NCBI RefSeq assembly: GCF_900113805.1
Contig: NZ_FOQT01000002.1
Span: 558,001 to 622,000 of the forward strand
Length of the DNA: 64,000 nucleotides
Direction: 5' to 3'
Source: Halpernia frigidisoli
Lineage (GTDB): Bacteria; Bacteroidota; Bacteroidia; Flavobacteriales; Weeksellaceae
The position numbers were made by a program, and so were the translations under genes. The notes under the pieces were generated by a model, which searched no databases, was not told where the DNA came from, and worked only from the letters and a program-made list of their open reading frames with translations. The stretch's first letter is position 1; every line of letters starts with the position of its first letter. Positions 33,403 to 42,465 of this stretch are shown here, piece after piece.

Positions 33403-35025
33403 ATGTTAACAGTTTCAAATCTATCACTTCAGTTCGGTAAAAGAGTACTCTTTGACGAAGTTAATATAAAATTCACAAAAGGAAATTGCTACGGAATAAT
33501 TGGCGCAAATGGTGCCGGAAAATCCACATTTCTTAAAATTTTAAGCGGAGAACAAGATCCCACATCAGGAAATATTTCCCTCGAACCAGGAAAAAGAATG
33601 TCTGTTTTAGAGCAGGATCACTTTGCTTATGATAATTTCACTGTCTTAGATACCATATTAAGAGGTAACAAAAAGTTGTATGAAATAAAAGACGAAATGG
33701 ATGCGCTATACGCAAAGGAAAACTTTTCGGACGCAGACGGTATTAAAGCCGGAGAATTGGGTGTTATTTACGAAGAAATGGGAGGCTGGAATGCTGAATC
33801 TGATGCACAAACAATGCTTTCAAACGTAGATATTTCAGAAGATATGCATTATCAGATGATGTCTGAGTTGGAGAACAAAGATAAAGTACGTGTACTGCTT
33901 GCTCAAGCACTCTTTGGAAGTCCTGACGTTCTTATATTAGATGAGCCAACTAATGATCTTGATATACAAACTATCGCGTGGCTTGAAGATTTTCTTTCCA
34001 CCTATGAAAACACAGTAATAGTCGTTTCGCATGACCGTCACTTTTTAGATACAGTTTGTACGCATATTGGCGATTTGGATTATTCTAAATTAAATCTTTA
34101 TACCGGTAATTATTCTTTCTGGTACCAAGCATCGCAACTTGCAACGCGCCAAAAGCAACAGGCCAATAAAAAAGCAGAAGACAAGAAAAAAGAGCTTCAG
34201 GATTTCATCGCTAGATTTAGCTCAAACGTTGCAAAAGCAAAACAGGCAACTGCTAGAAAGAAGATGATCGAGAAACTAAATATCGACGATATTAAGCCAT
34301 CTTCCAGAAGATATCCTGCTATTATTTTTGATACAGAAAGACAAGCTGGAGATCAAATTTTGGAAGTAAAAAATTTAGAAAAAACAAAAGATAGTGAACT
34401 CCTTTTTTCTGACATTAATCTTAATTTAAAAAATGGTGATAAAGTAGCAGTTATATCCAAAAATTCACTTGCCATAACGGAATTTTTTGAAATTTTAACT
34501 GAAAACGCCAAAACTGATAATGGTGAATTTAATTGGGGAATTACAACAACCCAATCATACATGCCATTGGATAACACAGAATTTTTTGAAGAAAAGATCA
34601 ATTTAGTAGATTGGCTGCGTCAATACACAAAAAATGACGAAGAAAGACACGAAGAATATATGCGTGGTTTTTTGGGCAAAATGCTTTTTTCCGGTGATGA
34701 AGCTTTAAAATCAAGCACGGTTCTTTCCGGGGGGGAAAAAATGCGCTGCATGTTTTCCAGAATGATGTTGCAGAAAGCCAATTTTTTACTTTTAAATGAA
34801 CCAACAAACCATTTAGATCTGGAAAGTATCACGACTTTAAATAATTCATTAGTAAACTTTAAAGGAGGAATTCTCTTAGCATCACATGACCACGAAATGC
34901 TTGAAACGGTTTGTAACAGAATTATTGAATTAACACCAAAAGGTATTATCGACAGAGAAATGACTTATGATGAATATCTTACTGATAAAAAAGTAAAAGA
35001 ACTTCAGGAAGAAATGTATGCATAA
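33403..35025 (+). CDS. ABC-F family ATPase (YbiT type)
   Basis: From ATG 33403 the product has 540 residues starting MLTVSNLSLQFGKRVLFDEV; an earlier in-frame ATG at 33181 lies inside smpB on the other strand and is rejected. Domain 1 has Walker A GANGAGKST and DEPTNDLDI; domain 2 has signature LSGGEKMRC and NEPTNHLDL. In domain 2 the Walker A position reads VISKNSLAI, lacking the GxxGxGKS/T pattern, as seen in YbiT-type ABC-F proteins with a degenerate second site. It acts on ribosomes; a role in stall relief would fit its divergent partner smpB. Confidence 0.88.
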   Translation: MLTVSNLSLQFGKRVLFDEVNIKFTKGNCYGIIGANGAGKSTFLKILSGEQDPTSGNISLEPGKRMSVLEQDHFAYDNFTVLDTILRGNKKLYEIKDEMDALYAKENFSDADGIKAGELGVIYEEMGGWNAESDAQTMLSNVDISEDMHYQMMSELENKDKVRVLLAQALFGSPDVLILDEPTNDLDIQTIAWLEDFLSTYENTVIVVSHDRHFLDTVCTHIGDLDYSKLNLYTGNYSFWYQASQLATRQKQQANKKAEDKKKELQDFIARFSSNVAKAKQATARKKMIEKLNIDDIKPSSRRYPAIIFDTERQAGDQILEVKNLEKTKDSELLFSDINLNLKNGDKVAVISKNSLAITEFFEILTENAKTDNGEFNWGITTTQSYMPLDNTEFFEEKINLVDWLRQYTKNDEERHEEYMRGFLGKMLFSGDEALKSSTVLSGGEKMRCMFSRMMLQKANFLLLNEPTNHLDLESITTLNNSLVNFKGGILLASHDHEMLETVCNRIIELTPKGIIDREMTYDEYLTDKKVKELQEEMYA

Positions 35026-35051
35026 TATTATTTTAAAATAGTTTTAAAATT

Positions 35052-35086
35052 AAAAAGCCTTTCAAAATAATTTGAAAGGCTTTTTT
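35052..35086. terminator. Bidirectional rho-independent terminator
   Basis: A 15-bp perfect stem (core aaaaagcctttcaaa) with a 4-nt loop and T runs on both strands lies between the convergent ABC-F and ferritin-like genes. Confidence 0.9.
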
Positions 35087-35107
35087 ATATGATTTATTTA
35101 ATATAGC

Positions 35108-35944
35108 TTACACTATAAATGTACTTGCGATCGTTGTAGCAAGCTGACCTGTTATAGTTTCGTCAAAAGATGCTGAACCAGCATCTACGCCGAATTTTGT
35201 ACTGGTATTAAAACCTGCTTGTATTAAGTTCTCTTCACCGTTATAACTTGGTGCAGTATATTGTGGAACTGGTCCACCTCCGTCGTTACCGATGATCCAT
35301 CCTTTCAAACCTCTCATTCTTCTTACCTGAGAAGCATGTCTTGCTTCAACGGAGTGAATTTGTAGAGCAACCTGAAGAACAGCTTTGTTGGAAGCAACAT
35401 TACCAGCTTGTCCTTTGTAAGCTCTAACACCTGTATCTTCAAATGTTTGTGCTAAAGCTAGGAAAGTTGCGTAATTTGTAAAAACATCTTTGAATGGACC
35501 ATTAGTTCCACCTTTACCACCTGTAAAATCAAATGTTGGTTTTGAAACCGCGGCAGTACCAAGGGCTGCTTTCAAATATGCAACGTGAGCCGTTTCATGC
35601 TTAGAAATTTGTTGAATTACTACTCTATCAGCTGCTGGCACTAGTCCTGCTGCTCCAAGTCCAATTCTATAAAATTCGTCTTCCAAATATTCTAAAGTTA
35701 AAGCTAAATTTAGTGCATCAGATACAGCATCTAATGCTGCTGATGCTGCGAAAGTAGCTTCAGATTTTTTAACTTCAGCTTTCGCGGAGTTAGACATAAA
35801 AGAAGAAAGTCCTAATGGAATACCTGCAACTACAGCTTTTTTTCCAAAGTTTGCTAATTGTGAGAAACCAGCTTTTCTTGTAATACCATCTGCCTCGAAT
35901 AATTTATCGTCAGACAGTTGATCTAATATTTTTAATAAGTTCAT
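35108..35944 (-). CDS. Ferritin-like domain protein (Ferritin_2)
   Basis: This 278-residue protein has a hydrophobic segment near residues 33-52 (KKAVVAGIPLGLSSFM) and then a four-helix ferritin-like bundle with metal-type ligands: LEYLEDEFYRIG near 84-95, SKHETAHVAYLKAAL near 113-127, TFEDTGVRAYKG near 166-177 and HSVEARHASQVRRMRG near 197-212. The E..H pattern fits Ferritin_2 proteins, some linked to desiccation tolerance. The N-terminus lacks a Tat twin-Arg, unlike its partner. It follows the second ferritin-like gene by 27 nt, so both are probably one transcript. Confidence 0.82.
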   Translation of the reverse strand: MNLLKILDQLSDDKLFEADGITRKAGFSQLANFGKKAVVAGIPLGLSSFMSNSAKAEVKKSEATFAASAALDAVSDALNLALTLEYLEDEFYRIGLGAAGLVPAADRVVIQQISKHETAHVAYLKAALGTAAVSKPTFDFTGGKGGTNGPFKDVFTNYATFLALAQTFEDTGVRAYKGQAGNVASNKAVLQVALQIHSVEARHASQVRRMRGLKGWIIGNDGGGPVPQYTAPSYNGEENLIQAGFNTSTKFGVDAGSASFDETITGQLATTIASTFIV

Positions 35945-35971
35945 AATGTAAATTTTTTGGGGTTTAGAAAA

Positions 35972-36688
35972 TTATCCGATACCTTGTTCTTTCCAGGTGA
36001 AAGGTGTTTTGATAAATGGACCTGCGTTTGCAACAACTTGTTTCGGCTCTAAAACGATATCTAATCCAGTTGTAACGTTAATTACATCATCACCTGCAAA
36101 ATCCATTGATTTAGGATTAATAGCATCGCGGATAGCAGAAGCGTGTCTTGCTTCGATAGATACAATTTTACCTGCAATAACTAAATAGTTAAGATCAGTA
36201 ATATATTTACCTGCTGCGTTGTAAGCTCCAACACCAGTATCTTCTAATGCTTTAGCTGTCGCTAAAATTGAATTTCTACTAGTAAAATCAACACCGTCAT
36301 ATTTAAATTCTAGAGTTGGTAGTAACTGAGTTGGTGCTGCACCTGAAATAGCTGCTTTAAAAAAGTCTCTGTGGATAATCTCGTGATTATAGATGTCTGT
36401 AAAAAGTTGTCTTTCAACAGAGCTGATGCCGCTGTAAAAAGAGTTAACTACTTTAGTATAAAAATCAGCTTCTAATTGCTCTAAAGCATAAGCAAAATTC
36501 AAAATACCTACATCTCCCTTTCCAAGATCAAAAATTGCCCCATCTGGTACATATTGATAATTATCATCTCTACATCCTGCTAGAGTAAGACCTGCAACTG
36601 CAAGACCAACACCACCAAGTTTCAAGAAGTTTCTTCTACTGGTATCTAAGGTCGCCCCTTTATTCGATACAATGATTGGTTTTTCCAT
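35972..36688 (-). CDS. Ferritin-like domain protein with Tat lipoprotein signal
   Basis: This 238-residue protein carries the twin-arginine motif SRRNFLK at residues 17-23 followed by a hydrophobic stretch and the lipobox LTLAGC, so it is exported folded and lipid-anchored. The ferritin-like helices contain LEQLEADFYTKV near 68-79, IYNHEIIHRDFFKAA, LEDTGVGAYNAAG and VSIEARHASAIRDA near 171-184. It is a diverged paralogue of the gene downstream. Iron or manganese storage or peroxide protection in the periplasm is possible; the substrate is unknown. Confidence 0.83.
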   Translation of the reverse strand: MEKPIIVSNKGATLDTSRRNFLKLGGVGLAVAGLTLAGCRDDNYQYVPDGAIFDLGKGDVGILNFAYALEQLEADFYTKVVNSFYSGISSVERQLFTDIYNHEIIHRDFFKAAISGAAPTQLLPTLEFKYDGVDFTSRNSILATAKALEDTGVGAYNAAGKYITDLNYLVIAGKIVSIEARHASAIRDAINPKSMDFAGDDVINVTTGLDIVLEPKQVVANAGPFIKTPFTWKEQGIG

Positions 36689-37027
36689 AATATTTTTTTT
36701 TAATGGTTTTAAAACGGTTTCTACAAATTACGACGTATCTTCAATCTCGGATTTAATAATTTTAAAATAATATGATATTCCTCACATTAACATGAAATAA
36801 TAAGAACGATTTAGATCACAGAATAATTTATTTTTCCGATTCATACATTTATTGTGCCAATTTTTTATAAAAAATATTAATATTCTCAAAAATTGTTGTC
36901 AAAATCATCATTTTTTGTTATTGTTTAAAAAAACTTTTATCTGCCTTATTTTCAATTTTTTTTGTAAAAAGTAATTTTAAACCTGATAAAAATCAATTTT
37001 TGCCAAAATTTTCGTTAAATTTGTGTT
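36689..37027. other. 339-nt divergent intergenic region
   Basis: AT-rich spacer between the ferritin-like operon and recJ. It holds the recJ -7 element at 37016-37023; the minus-strand promoter was not identified, apart from a weak TAATTTG near 36725. No gene seen. Confidence 0.4.
37016..37023 (+). promoter_or_regulatory. Possible -7 element for recJ
   Basis: TAAATTTG ends only 4 nt before the recJ ATG, so it would give a leaderless or nearly leaderless mRNA if used. Confidence 0.35.
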
Positions 37028-38755
37028 ATGAGTCAGGAGTGGATTTTCAGCGAAGAACCAGATGCAGAATTAGTAGATTCGATCAGTACATCATTAGGTT
37101 TCGGCACATTAGAATCTAAAATTCTAATTTTAAGAGGTATTGATAATTATTCCAAAGCGCGTGCTTTTTTTAAACCAAACCTTACGGATATTCACAATCC
37201 TTTCTTGATGGCAGACATGCAGATCGCGGTAGAACGTATCGCAACTGCAATTGAAAACGGGGAAAAAATTCTTGTCTTTGGTGATTACGACGTCGATGGA
37301 ACTACCGCGGTGGCTGTTATGTATCGCTACCTTTCTAAAATAGTTCAAAAACAATACATCGATTATTATATTCCAGACAGAAATGTAGAAGGTTACGGCA
37401 TTTCTATTGATGGAATTGATTTTGCCAAAAAAAACGATTTTTCTTTAATAATAGCCTTAGACTGCGGCATAAAATCTTTAGATAAAATTGACTACGCAAG
37501 CTCCTTGAACATTGATTTTATTATTTGCGACCATCATTTACCAGGAAAAGAAATTCCAAAAGCGGTTGCAGTTTTAGATCCAAAAAGAGCAGATTGCAGA
37601 TATCCCTTCAAAGAACTTTCTGGATGTGGCGTTGGCTTTAAGCTTTGTCAAGGTTTAAACACGATCTACAAAATTCCCGAGAACGAACTTTTTGAACTAA
37701 CTGATTTACTCGCAGTTTCCATCGCAGCAGACATTGTTTCGATGACGGGAGAAAACAGAGTTTTTGCAAAACAGGGTTTAAAAATTTTACGCAAAACCCG
37801 AAATATCGGTTTAAGATTATTAATTCCGGAAGATAAAATTTCAACTTTTGAAATCTCAAATATTGTCTTTGAAATTGCACCAAAAATAAACGCTGCGGGA
37901 AGAATTTCTCACGGAAAAGCCGCAGTAGAACTAATGGTTTCAGACAATTTAAAGGAAGCACACGAAATTGTAAATAATATTTTAGATCTCAACACTTCAC
38001 GTCGCGAACTTGACGGTTTTAGCACCGTTCAGGCTTTGGAGCAAATTATTGAAACAGATCAAATAAATAATTTTTCAACCGTTGTTTACGGTTCTAACTG
38101 GAATAAAGGCGTTATCGGAATTGTCGCCTCGCGTTTAACTGAAACTTATTATAAACCGACACTTGTTTTTACCGATGGAAATAATGGTGAAATGGTTGCA
38201 TCAGCGAGATCTGTCGCAGACTTTGACGTGCACCATGCTTTAGATAAATGCTCTGATCTTTTTTTAAGATTTGGCGGTCATCCCGCTGCTGCAGGACTTT
38301 CGATGGAAAAGCAAAAATTTGAACAGTTTAAAGTAAAATTTGAAAATGTTGTTTCTGCGCAGATTGAAGATCATCAAAAAAAACCTTCTTTAAAAATTGA
38401 TGCGGCAATAAAAGTAGAAGATCTTGACAAAGATTTTTTTAATTTTTTGCGAAAACTTATGCCTTTTGGACCAGAAAATATGAAGCCGGTTTTGGCAATT
38501 AAAAACCTCAAAACATCAGGCTTTATAAAATTAATAGGAAAAGAAAATGCGCATATAAAATTTCATATTTTAAATGAAAAAACAGGAAAAAATATGGAGT
38601 GTCTCGGTTTCAAACTGGGTAAATTTGAGAATGATTTTCGGTCAAAAAATTTCGATCTTGCTTTTACGATCGATGAAAATCACTGGCGTGGAAATGTGAC
38701 TTATTTCTTAAATATTCGTGATGTGAAATTTCACGAACCGTCTGATTTTAACTAG
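37028..38755 (+). CDS. recJ: Single-stranded-DNA-specific exonuclease RecJ
   Basis: This 575-residue protein is a DHH-family 5'-3' exonuclease for single-stranded DNA in recombination and mismatch repair. The metal site motifs are FGDYDVDGTTAVAVM near residues 81-95, IALDCGIKS near 142-150, and the family DHH in ICDHHLPG near 164-171. The DHHA1 domain has GHPAAAGLSM near 419-428, and an OB-like C-terminal domain follows. The following nadD gene starts 12 nt after the stop. Confidence 0.94.
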   Translation: MSQEWIFSEEPDAELVDSISTSLGFGTLESKILILRGIDNYSKARAFFKPNLTDIHNPFLMADMQIAVERIATAIENGEKILVFGDYDVDGTTAVAVMYRYLSKIVQKQYIDYYIPDRNVEGYGISIDGIDFAKKNDFSLIIALDCGIKSLDKIDYASSLNIDFIICDHHLPGKEIPKAVAVLDPKRADCRYPFKELSGCGVGFKLCQGLNTIYKIPENELFELTDLLAVSIAADIVSMTGENRVFAKQGLKILRKTRNIGLRLLIPEDKISTFEISNIVFEIAPKINAAGRISHGKAAVELMVSDNLKEAHEIVNNILDLNTSRRELDGFSTVQALEQIIETDQINNFSTVVYGSNWNKGVIGIVASRLTETYYKPTLVFTDGNNGEMVASARSVADFDVHHALDKCSDLFLRFGGHPAAAGLSMEKQKFEQFKVKFENVVSAQIEDHQKKPSLKIDAAIKVEDLDKDFFNFLRKLMPFGPENMKPVLAIKNLKTSGFIKLIGKENAHIKFHILNEKTGKNMECLGFKLGKFENDFRSKNFDLAFTIDENHWRGNVTYFLNIRDVKFHEPSDFN

Positions 38756-38767
38756 TATAAACTTTAA

Positions 38768-39349
38768 GTGAAAAAAATCGGTTTATTTTTCGGTTCATTT
38801 AATCCTATTCATATTGGCCATTTGATTTTGGCAAATTATATTCTGGAAAACACTGATATGGAGGAACTTTGGTTCGTAGTTTCACCACAAAATCCTTTCA
38901 AAGAGAAAAAATCTTTGCTTAAAGATTACCATCGACTTGATATGGTGAATTTAGCATTGAAAAATTACCCGAAAATGCGGGCTTCAAATGTGGAATTTTC
39001 ATTACCCACGCCATCTTACACCACAAATACTTTAGCTTATTTAAAGGAAAAATATCCGGAAAATTCTTTTTCACTAATTATGGGCGAAGATAATCTGAAA
39101 TCTTTACCAAAGTGGAAAAACTTTGAGTCATTGATCAAAAACCATCAAATTATTGTCTATCCCAGGATTTCAACAGAAACAGCAGACGAAATTTCTTTTA
39201 ACCAGGAAAATATTCATAGAATTTCAGCGCCTATTATTGAACTTTCAGCCACAGAAATCCGCGCTATGATCAAAGAAGGAAAAAATGTACGCCCAATGTT
39301 GCCGCCCGAAGTTTTTGACTTTATTGATGGAAGCAGTTTTTATAAATAA
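38768..39349 (+). CDS. nadD: Nicotinate-nucleotide adenylyltransferase
   Basis: This 193-residue nucleotidyltransferase makes deamido-NAD from nicotinate mononucleotide and ATP. The motif GSFNPIHIGHL near residues 9-19 is the (H/T)xGH ATP site, and the ISAPIIELSATEIR stretch near 155-168 has the SxTxxR motif. The start is GTG at 38768, 12 nt after recJ. Length is standard. Confidence 0.93.
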   Translation: MKKIGLFFGSFNPIHIGHLILANYILENTDMEELWFVVSPQNPFKEKKSLLKDYHRLDMVNLALKNYPKMRASNVEFSLPTPSYTTNTLAYLKEKYPENSFSLIMGEDNLKSLPKWKNFESLIKNHQIIVYPRISTETADEISFNQENIHRISAPIIELSATEIRAMIKEGKNVRPMLPPEVFDFIDGSSFYK

Positions 39350-39438
39350 CGTGACAGACTTCAGTTTTTAAACTGCAAAAATCAAGATTTTTAATGCTAA
39401 CTTCGACACTTTAAATCACAGAAAATTCTACGGTATTT

Positions 39439-39780
39439 ATGAATTTTATTGACAAATTTTTCGCGAAATATTCTGATGAAAAACTGATAAAATATTTTAA
39501 GTTTTTTGCTTTTGGTGAAGGCGTAACCTGCTTTTTTTTATATTTAGTAGCAATGCCTTTAAAAAGGTACTTCCCGGAAGAATTATGGGCTACTATTTTG
39601 ATCATTATTGTGGGAAATATTCACGGCTTTTTTTTCACGCTTTACCTCATCTTTTGCATTCCAATGCGCAAAATTTTTATTTGGGATGATGAAGATTCCG
39701 TGTTTGCTTTTTTATCAGCTTTTTTTCCATTTGCAACCATTTGGATCGAGAAAAAATTCACAAAACTTGACCGCGATTAA
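39439..39780 (+). CDS. DUF3817 family membrane protein
   Basis: This 113-residue protein has three hydrophobic helices and the DUF3817 marks: KFFAFGEGVTCFFLYLVAMPLKR near residues 21-43 (early Glu and MPLK) and GNIHGFFFTLYL near 59-70. Function is unknown. It converges on the SDR gene and the stop regions overlap by 4 nt. Confidence 0.82.
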   Translation: MNFIDKFFAKYSDEKLIKYFKFFAFGEGVTCFFLYLVAMPLKRYFPEELWATILIIIVGNIHGFFFTLYLIFCIPMRKIFIWDDEDSVFAFLSAFFPFATIWIEKKFTKLDRD

Positions 39781-41201
39781 GGTTTTACCAAACTGTTGAT
39801 CATTCCGTTAAAAATAAAGTAGTGGAAAGGCAAAACGCTGTACCAATAAAGTCGACCAGAAATCCCCAAAGGTCGGTAACTCGCAGTTTGATAGAGGATT
39901 CCATCTACAATTTTAAATTCCAGCCAGGCTTCACCCGGGAGTTTCATTTCTGCAAAAAGCAGCAGCCTTTTTTCACTTTTGCTGGCATATAGGACGCGCC
40001 AAAAATCAAGCGTATCGCCCGCTTCCAGATAGTTTAAATTTCTTCTGCCGCGTCTAATTCCTACTCCACCAAAAAGTTTATCAATAAAACCACGCACGGA
40101 CCAAAGAAAGTCGCCGTAATACCAGCCGTTTTTCCCGCCAATGGAAAAAATACGGTCTAAAGTTTTTTCTTCGTCAATTACTTTTCTTTGTTTAATATCT
40201 CTGAAACAGCCGTATTTCGGAACTTCCATGTATTGCCAAACATTTAGATCATGAAAATTTTCAGTAAATGAATCGTACCAACTGGAAAGCACATCATTTT
40301 GTTTAATCTTATCGAAAGCGAGCTCGAGCGACTGTTTATAATCTAAAAGCTCGATATTTAAAACTTCCGCCAGATCATTTGGTTTCGCCACAACATCAAT
40401 TTTCATACTGTTGACCAAATTTTTAGCTAATGGATACGATGTAGAAGTCACGAAATAGAGCCAGTAAGATGATATTTTAGGCGTCATGACAGGAACGGTA
40501 ATTATTTTTCTTTTTAACTTCCGAACTTCCGCAAACTGCATCATCATTTCTTTATAGCTTAAAATATCTTTGCCGCCGATATCAAAAGATTTGTTGAAAG
40601 TATAAGGATTTAATAGAGATTTTACCAAAAACTGAATAACGTTCCGGATGCCAATTGGTTGACATTTCGTCTGAACCCAAATTGGTGTGATCATCACCGG
40701 CAATTTTTCCACCAGATCACGGATTATTTCAAAGGAGGCACTTCCCGACCCAACGATTATTCCGGCGCGCAATGCTGTTAAAGCATATTTTTCGCTACCT
40801 AAAGTTTCTTCTACTTTTTTTCTTGAATTTAAATGTTTTGAAAGCTGGTCGTTATTTACAATTCCCGTTAAATAAATAACCTGTTTCGCAGTCGTTTTTT
40901 CAATACAACTTTTAAAATTAATAGCAGATTCTTCTTCCATTTTCTCAAAATCACCTGTTGCGGTAGACATTGAGTGGATTAAATAGTAGGCCGCGTCAAT
41001 ATCTTCAGGAATATTACCCAAAGTTTCAGGTAAGAGAAAATCGGTGTAAATAACCTCTAAAGTTCCTTTTCTGTGATCTAGTTTTTCATTAAACCTCTGC
41101 ACATCACGCACCGCACAAATAATATGATGACCTTCATCTAGCAATTGAATCAGCAATCTTTTTCCGATGTAACCTGTAACGCCCGTCAGTAAAATTCTCA
41201 T
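39777..41201 (-). CDS. SDR-type NAD(P)-binding protein with DUF2867 domain
   Basis: This 474-residue protein has an extended short-chain-dehydrogenase-like N-terminal domain opening with MRILLTGVTGYIGKRLLIQL (dinucleotide loop TGxxGxxG) and AYYLIHSMS near residue 90. From about residue 320 a DUF2867 domain follows (GGKNGWYYGDFLWSVRG, then RPLGISGRLYWYSVLPFH). Such two-domain proteins are common in Bacteroidota; the substrate is unknown and a role in membrane lipids or sugar nucleotides cannot be shown from sequence. Confidence 0.82.
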   Translation of the reverse strand: MRILLTGVTGYIGKRLLIQLLDEGHHIICAVRDVQRFNEKLDHRKGTLEVIYTDFLLPETLGNIPEDIDAAYYLIHSMSTATGDFEKMEEESAINFKSCIEKTTAKQVIYLTGIVNNDQLSKHLNSRKKVEETLGSEKYALTALRAGIIVGSGSASFEIIRDLVEKLPVMITPIWVQTKCQPIGIRNVIQFLVKSLLNPYTFNKSFDIGGKDILSYKEMMMQFAEVRKLKRKIITVPVMTPKISSYWLYFVTSTSYPLAKNLVNSMKIDVVAKPNDLAEVLNIELLDYKQSLELAFDKIKQNDVLSSWYDSFTENFHDLNVWQYMEVPKYGCFRDIKQRKVIDEEKTLDRIFSIGGKNGWYYGDFLWSVRGFIDKLFGGVGIRRGRRNLNYLEAGDTLDFWRVLYASKSEKRLLLFAEMKLPGEAWLEFKIVDGILYQTASYRPLGISGRLYWYSVLPFHYFIFNGMINSLVKP

Positions 41202-41250
41202 ACAATTTTTTAATAAATGTACGGAATTCTTACTTTAAATAAATAAAATT

Positions 41251-41751
41251 TTAAAATTGTTGATACAGATAACGGTTTGGATAAACGACTTCAGAACTTT
41301 TACGAACATCTTTTACGATAATATGAACGATATTCATTTGATCATCATAATAGCTGTAAAGCAAACTAACAGCTGTTTCTATCTTCTTAGGATTTAAAAC
41401 AGCTTCGGTTTCAAGATAAATATCGACAGATTCCTTATCTTCTTCAAAACCCAAATAATTTAATTTTATGGCTTTGTTATTAACTTTAATCTTTAAATAA
41501 TCTTCACAGTAAGATTTTAGAAGAACATTAATTTGATCTTTAAATTTTGCGTCATTAAAATGTACCGTTTTTCCATATTTTTTATTGACCGCATTTTCCA
41601 AATCATCGAGGAAAAACCGTGCTGAAACTTCAAATGTTTTGGATTTTTCATTGTATTTAAATTCGACAGAACCCACGTGATAAGGATGAAGTGATTTTGC
41701 GCTAAAATTTAAAGAAATAATAAAAACAAGGAAAAGAAATAATTTTTGCAT
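41251..41751 (-). CDS. DUF6702 family exported protein
   Basis: From ATG 41751 the protein has 166 residues with a signal peptide of about 20 residues, followed by LHPYHVGSVEFKYN, the conserved opening of DUF6702 proteins. The rest is a compact domain with KTFEVSARFFLDDLE and an ending VYPNRYLYQQF. The gene is divergent from the HupE/UreJ-like gene, and together with the M1 peptidase forms a cluster common in flavobacteria. The function is unknown. Confidence 0.75.
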   Translation of the reverse strand: MQKLFLFLVFIISLNFSAKSLHPYHVGSVEFKYNEKSKTFEVSARFFLDDLENAVNKKYGKTVHFNDAKFKDQINVLLKSYCEDYLKIKVNNKAIKLNYLGFEEDKESVDIYLETEAVLNPKKIETAVSLLYSYYDDQMNIVHIIVKDVRKSSEVVYPNRYLYQQF

Positions 41752-41807
41752 AATCAAAAGTAAAGATAAAATTTGTATTATCGCTTTTCTAAAATTTAGA
41801 TTAAAAT

Positions 41808-42389
41808 ATGCAGGATTTTTTCTTTTACTTAAAACTTGGCTGGTCTCATATCATTGCCTTTGATGCTTTGGATCATCAACTTTTTATCTTGGCATTGGTA
41901 GCGGTTTATGCAATGAAAGATCTAAAAAAAATACTAATTTTAGTAACAGCTTTTACAATTGGTCATTCATTGACACTCGCTTTAAGTGTTTTAGATCTGG
42001 TGAGATTTCCCAGCAATTGGGTAGAATTTTTAATTCCAGTAACTATTTCAATAACGGCTATTGGAAATATTTTGATGTTCAAAAACACAGAAAAGTTAAT
42101 GAAGTTAAACTATTTTTTAGCATTAATTTTTGGACTTATTCACGGGATGGGTTTTGCAAATTCTGCCAGAATGATGATCGCGAGAGAACAAAATATTTTC
42201 GCGCCATTACTCGGGTTTAATATTGGTTTAGAATTAGGACAGATCGCAATCGTTCTTTTAATTTTGGGATTTGAATTTATTTTATTTAAATATTTTAAAT
42301 TAAACAAAAAATACTGGTTAATTGCTGTGTCATCTGTAGCATTGATTTTTTCGTTATCGATGGTGTTAAACAGAATTCCTTTTTCATAA
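41808..42389 (+). CDS. HupE/UreJ-type membrane protein
   Basis: This 193-residue inner-membrane protein has six hydrophobic helices and the HupE/UreJ_2 pattern: GWSHIIAFDALDHQLFILALVA, shown as its core GWSHIIAFDALDH near residues 11-23, AFTIGHSLTLAL near 47-58, and LIHGMGFANSARM near 112-124. The His-rich loops fit metal transport (Ni or Co in related proteins), but the metal is not known. It is followed after 76 nt by the M1 peptidase gene. Confidence 0.82.
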   Translation: MQDFFFYLKLGWSHIIAFDALDHQLFILALVAVYAMKDLKKILILVTAFTIGHSLTLALSVLDLVRFPSNWVEFLIPVTISITAIGNILMFKNTEKLMKLNYFLALIFGLIHGMGFANSARMMIAREQNIFAPLLGFNIGLELGQIAIVLLILGFEFILFKYFKLNKKYWLIAVSSVALIFSLSMVLNRIPFS

Positions 42390-42424
42390 GCTTAAAGTTT
42401 TCTTAACAATTCATTTATTTTAAT

Positions 42425-42432
42425 TAATTTTG
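42425..42432 (+). promoter_or_regulatory. Probable -7 element for the M1 peptidase gene
   Basis: TAATTTTG lies 33 nt before the ATG at 42466 and fits the Bacteroidota -7 consensus; no clear -33 was found. Confidence 0.45.
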
Positions 42433-42465
42433 GAGAATACCGTTCATTCACTTTTAATTTTTAAA

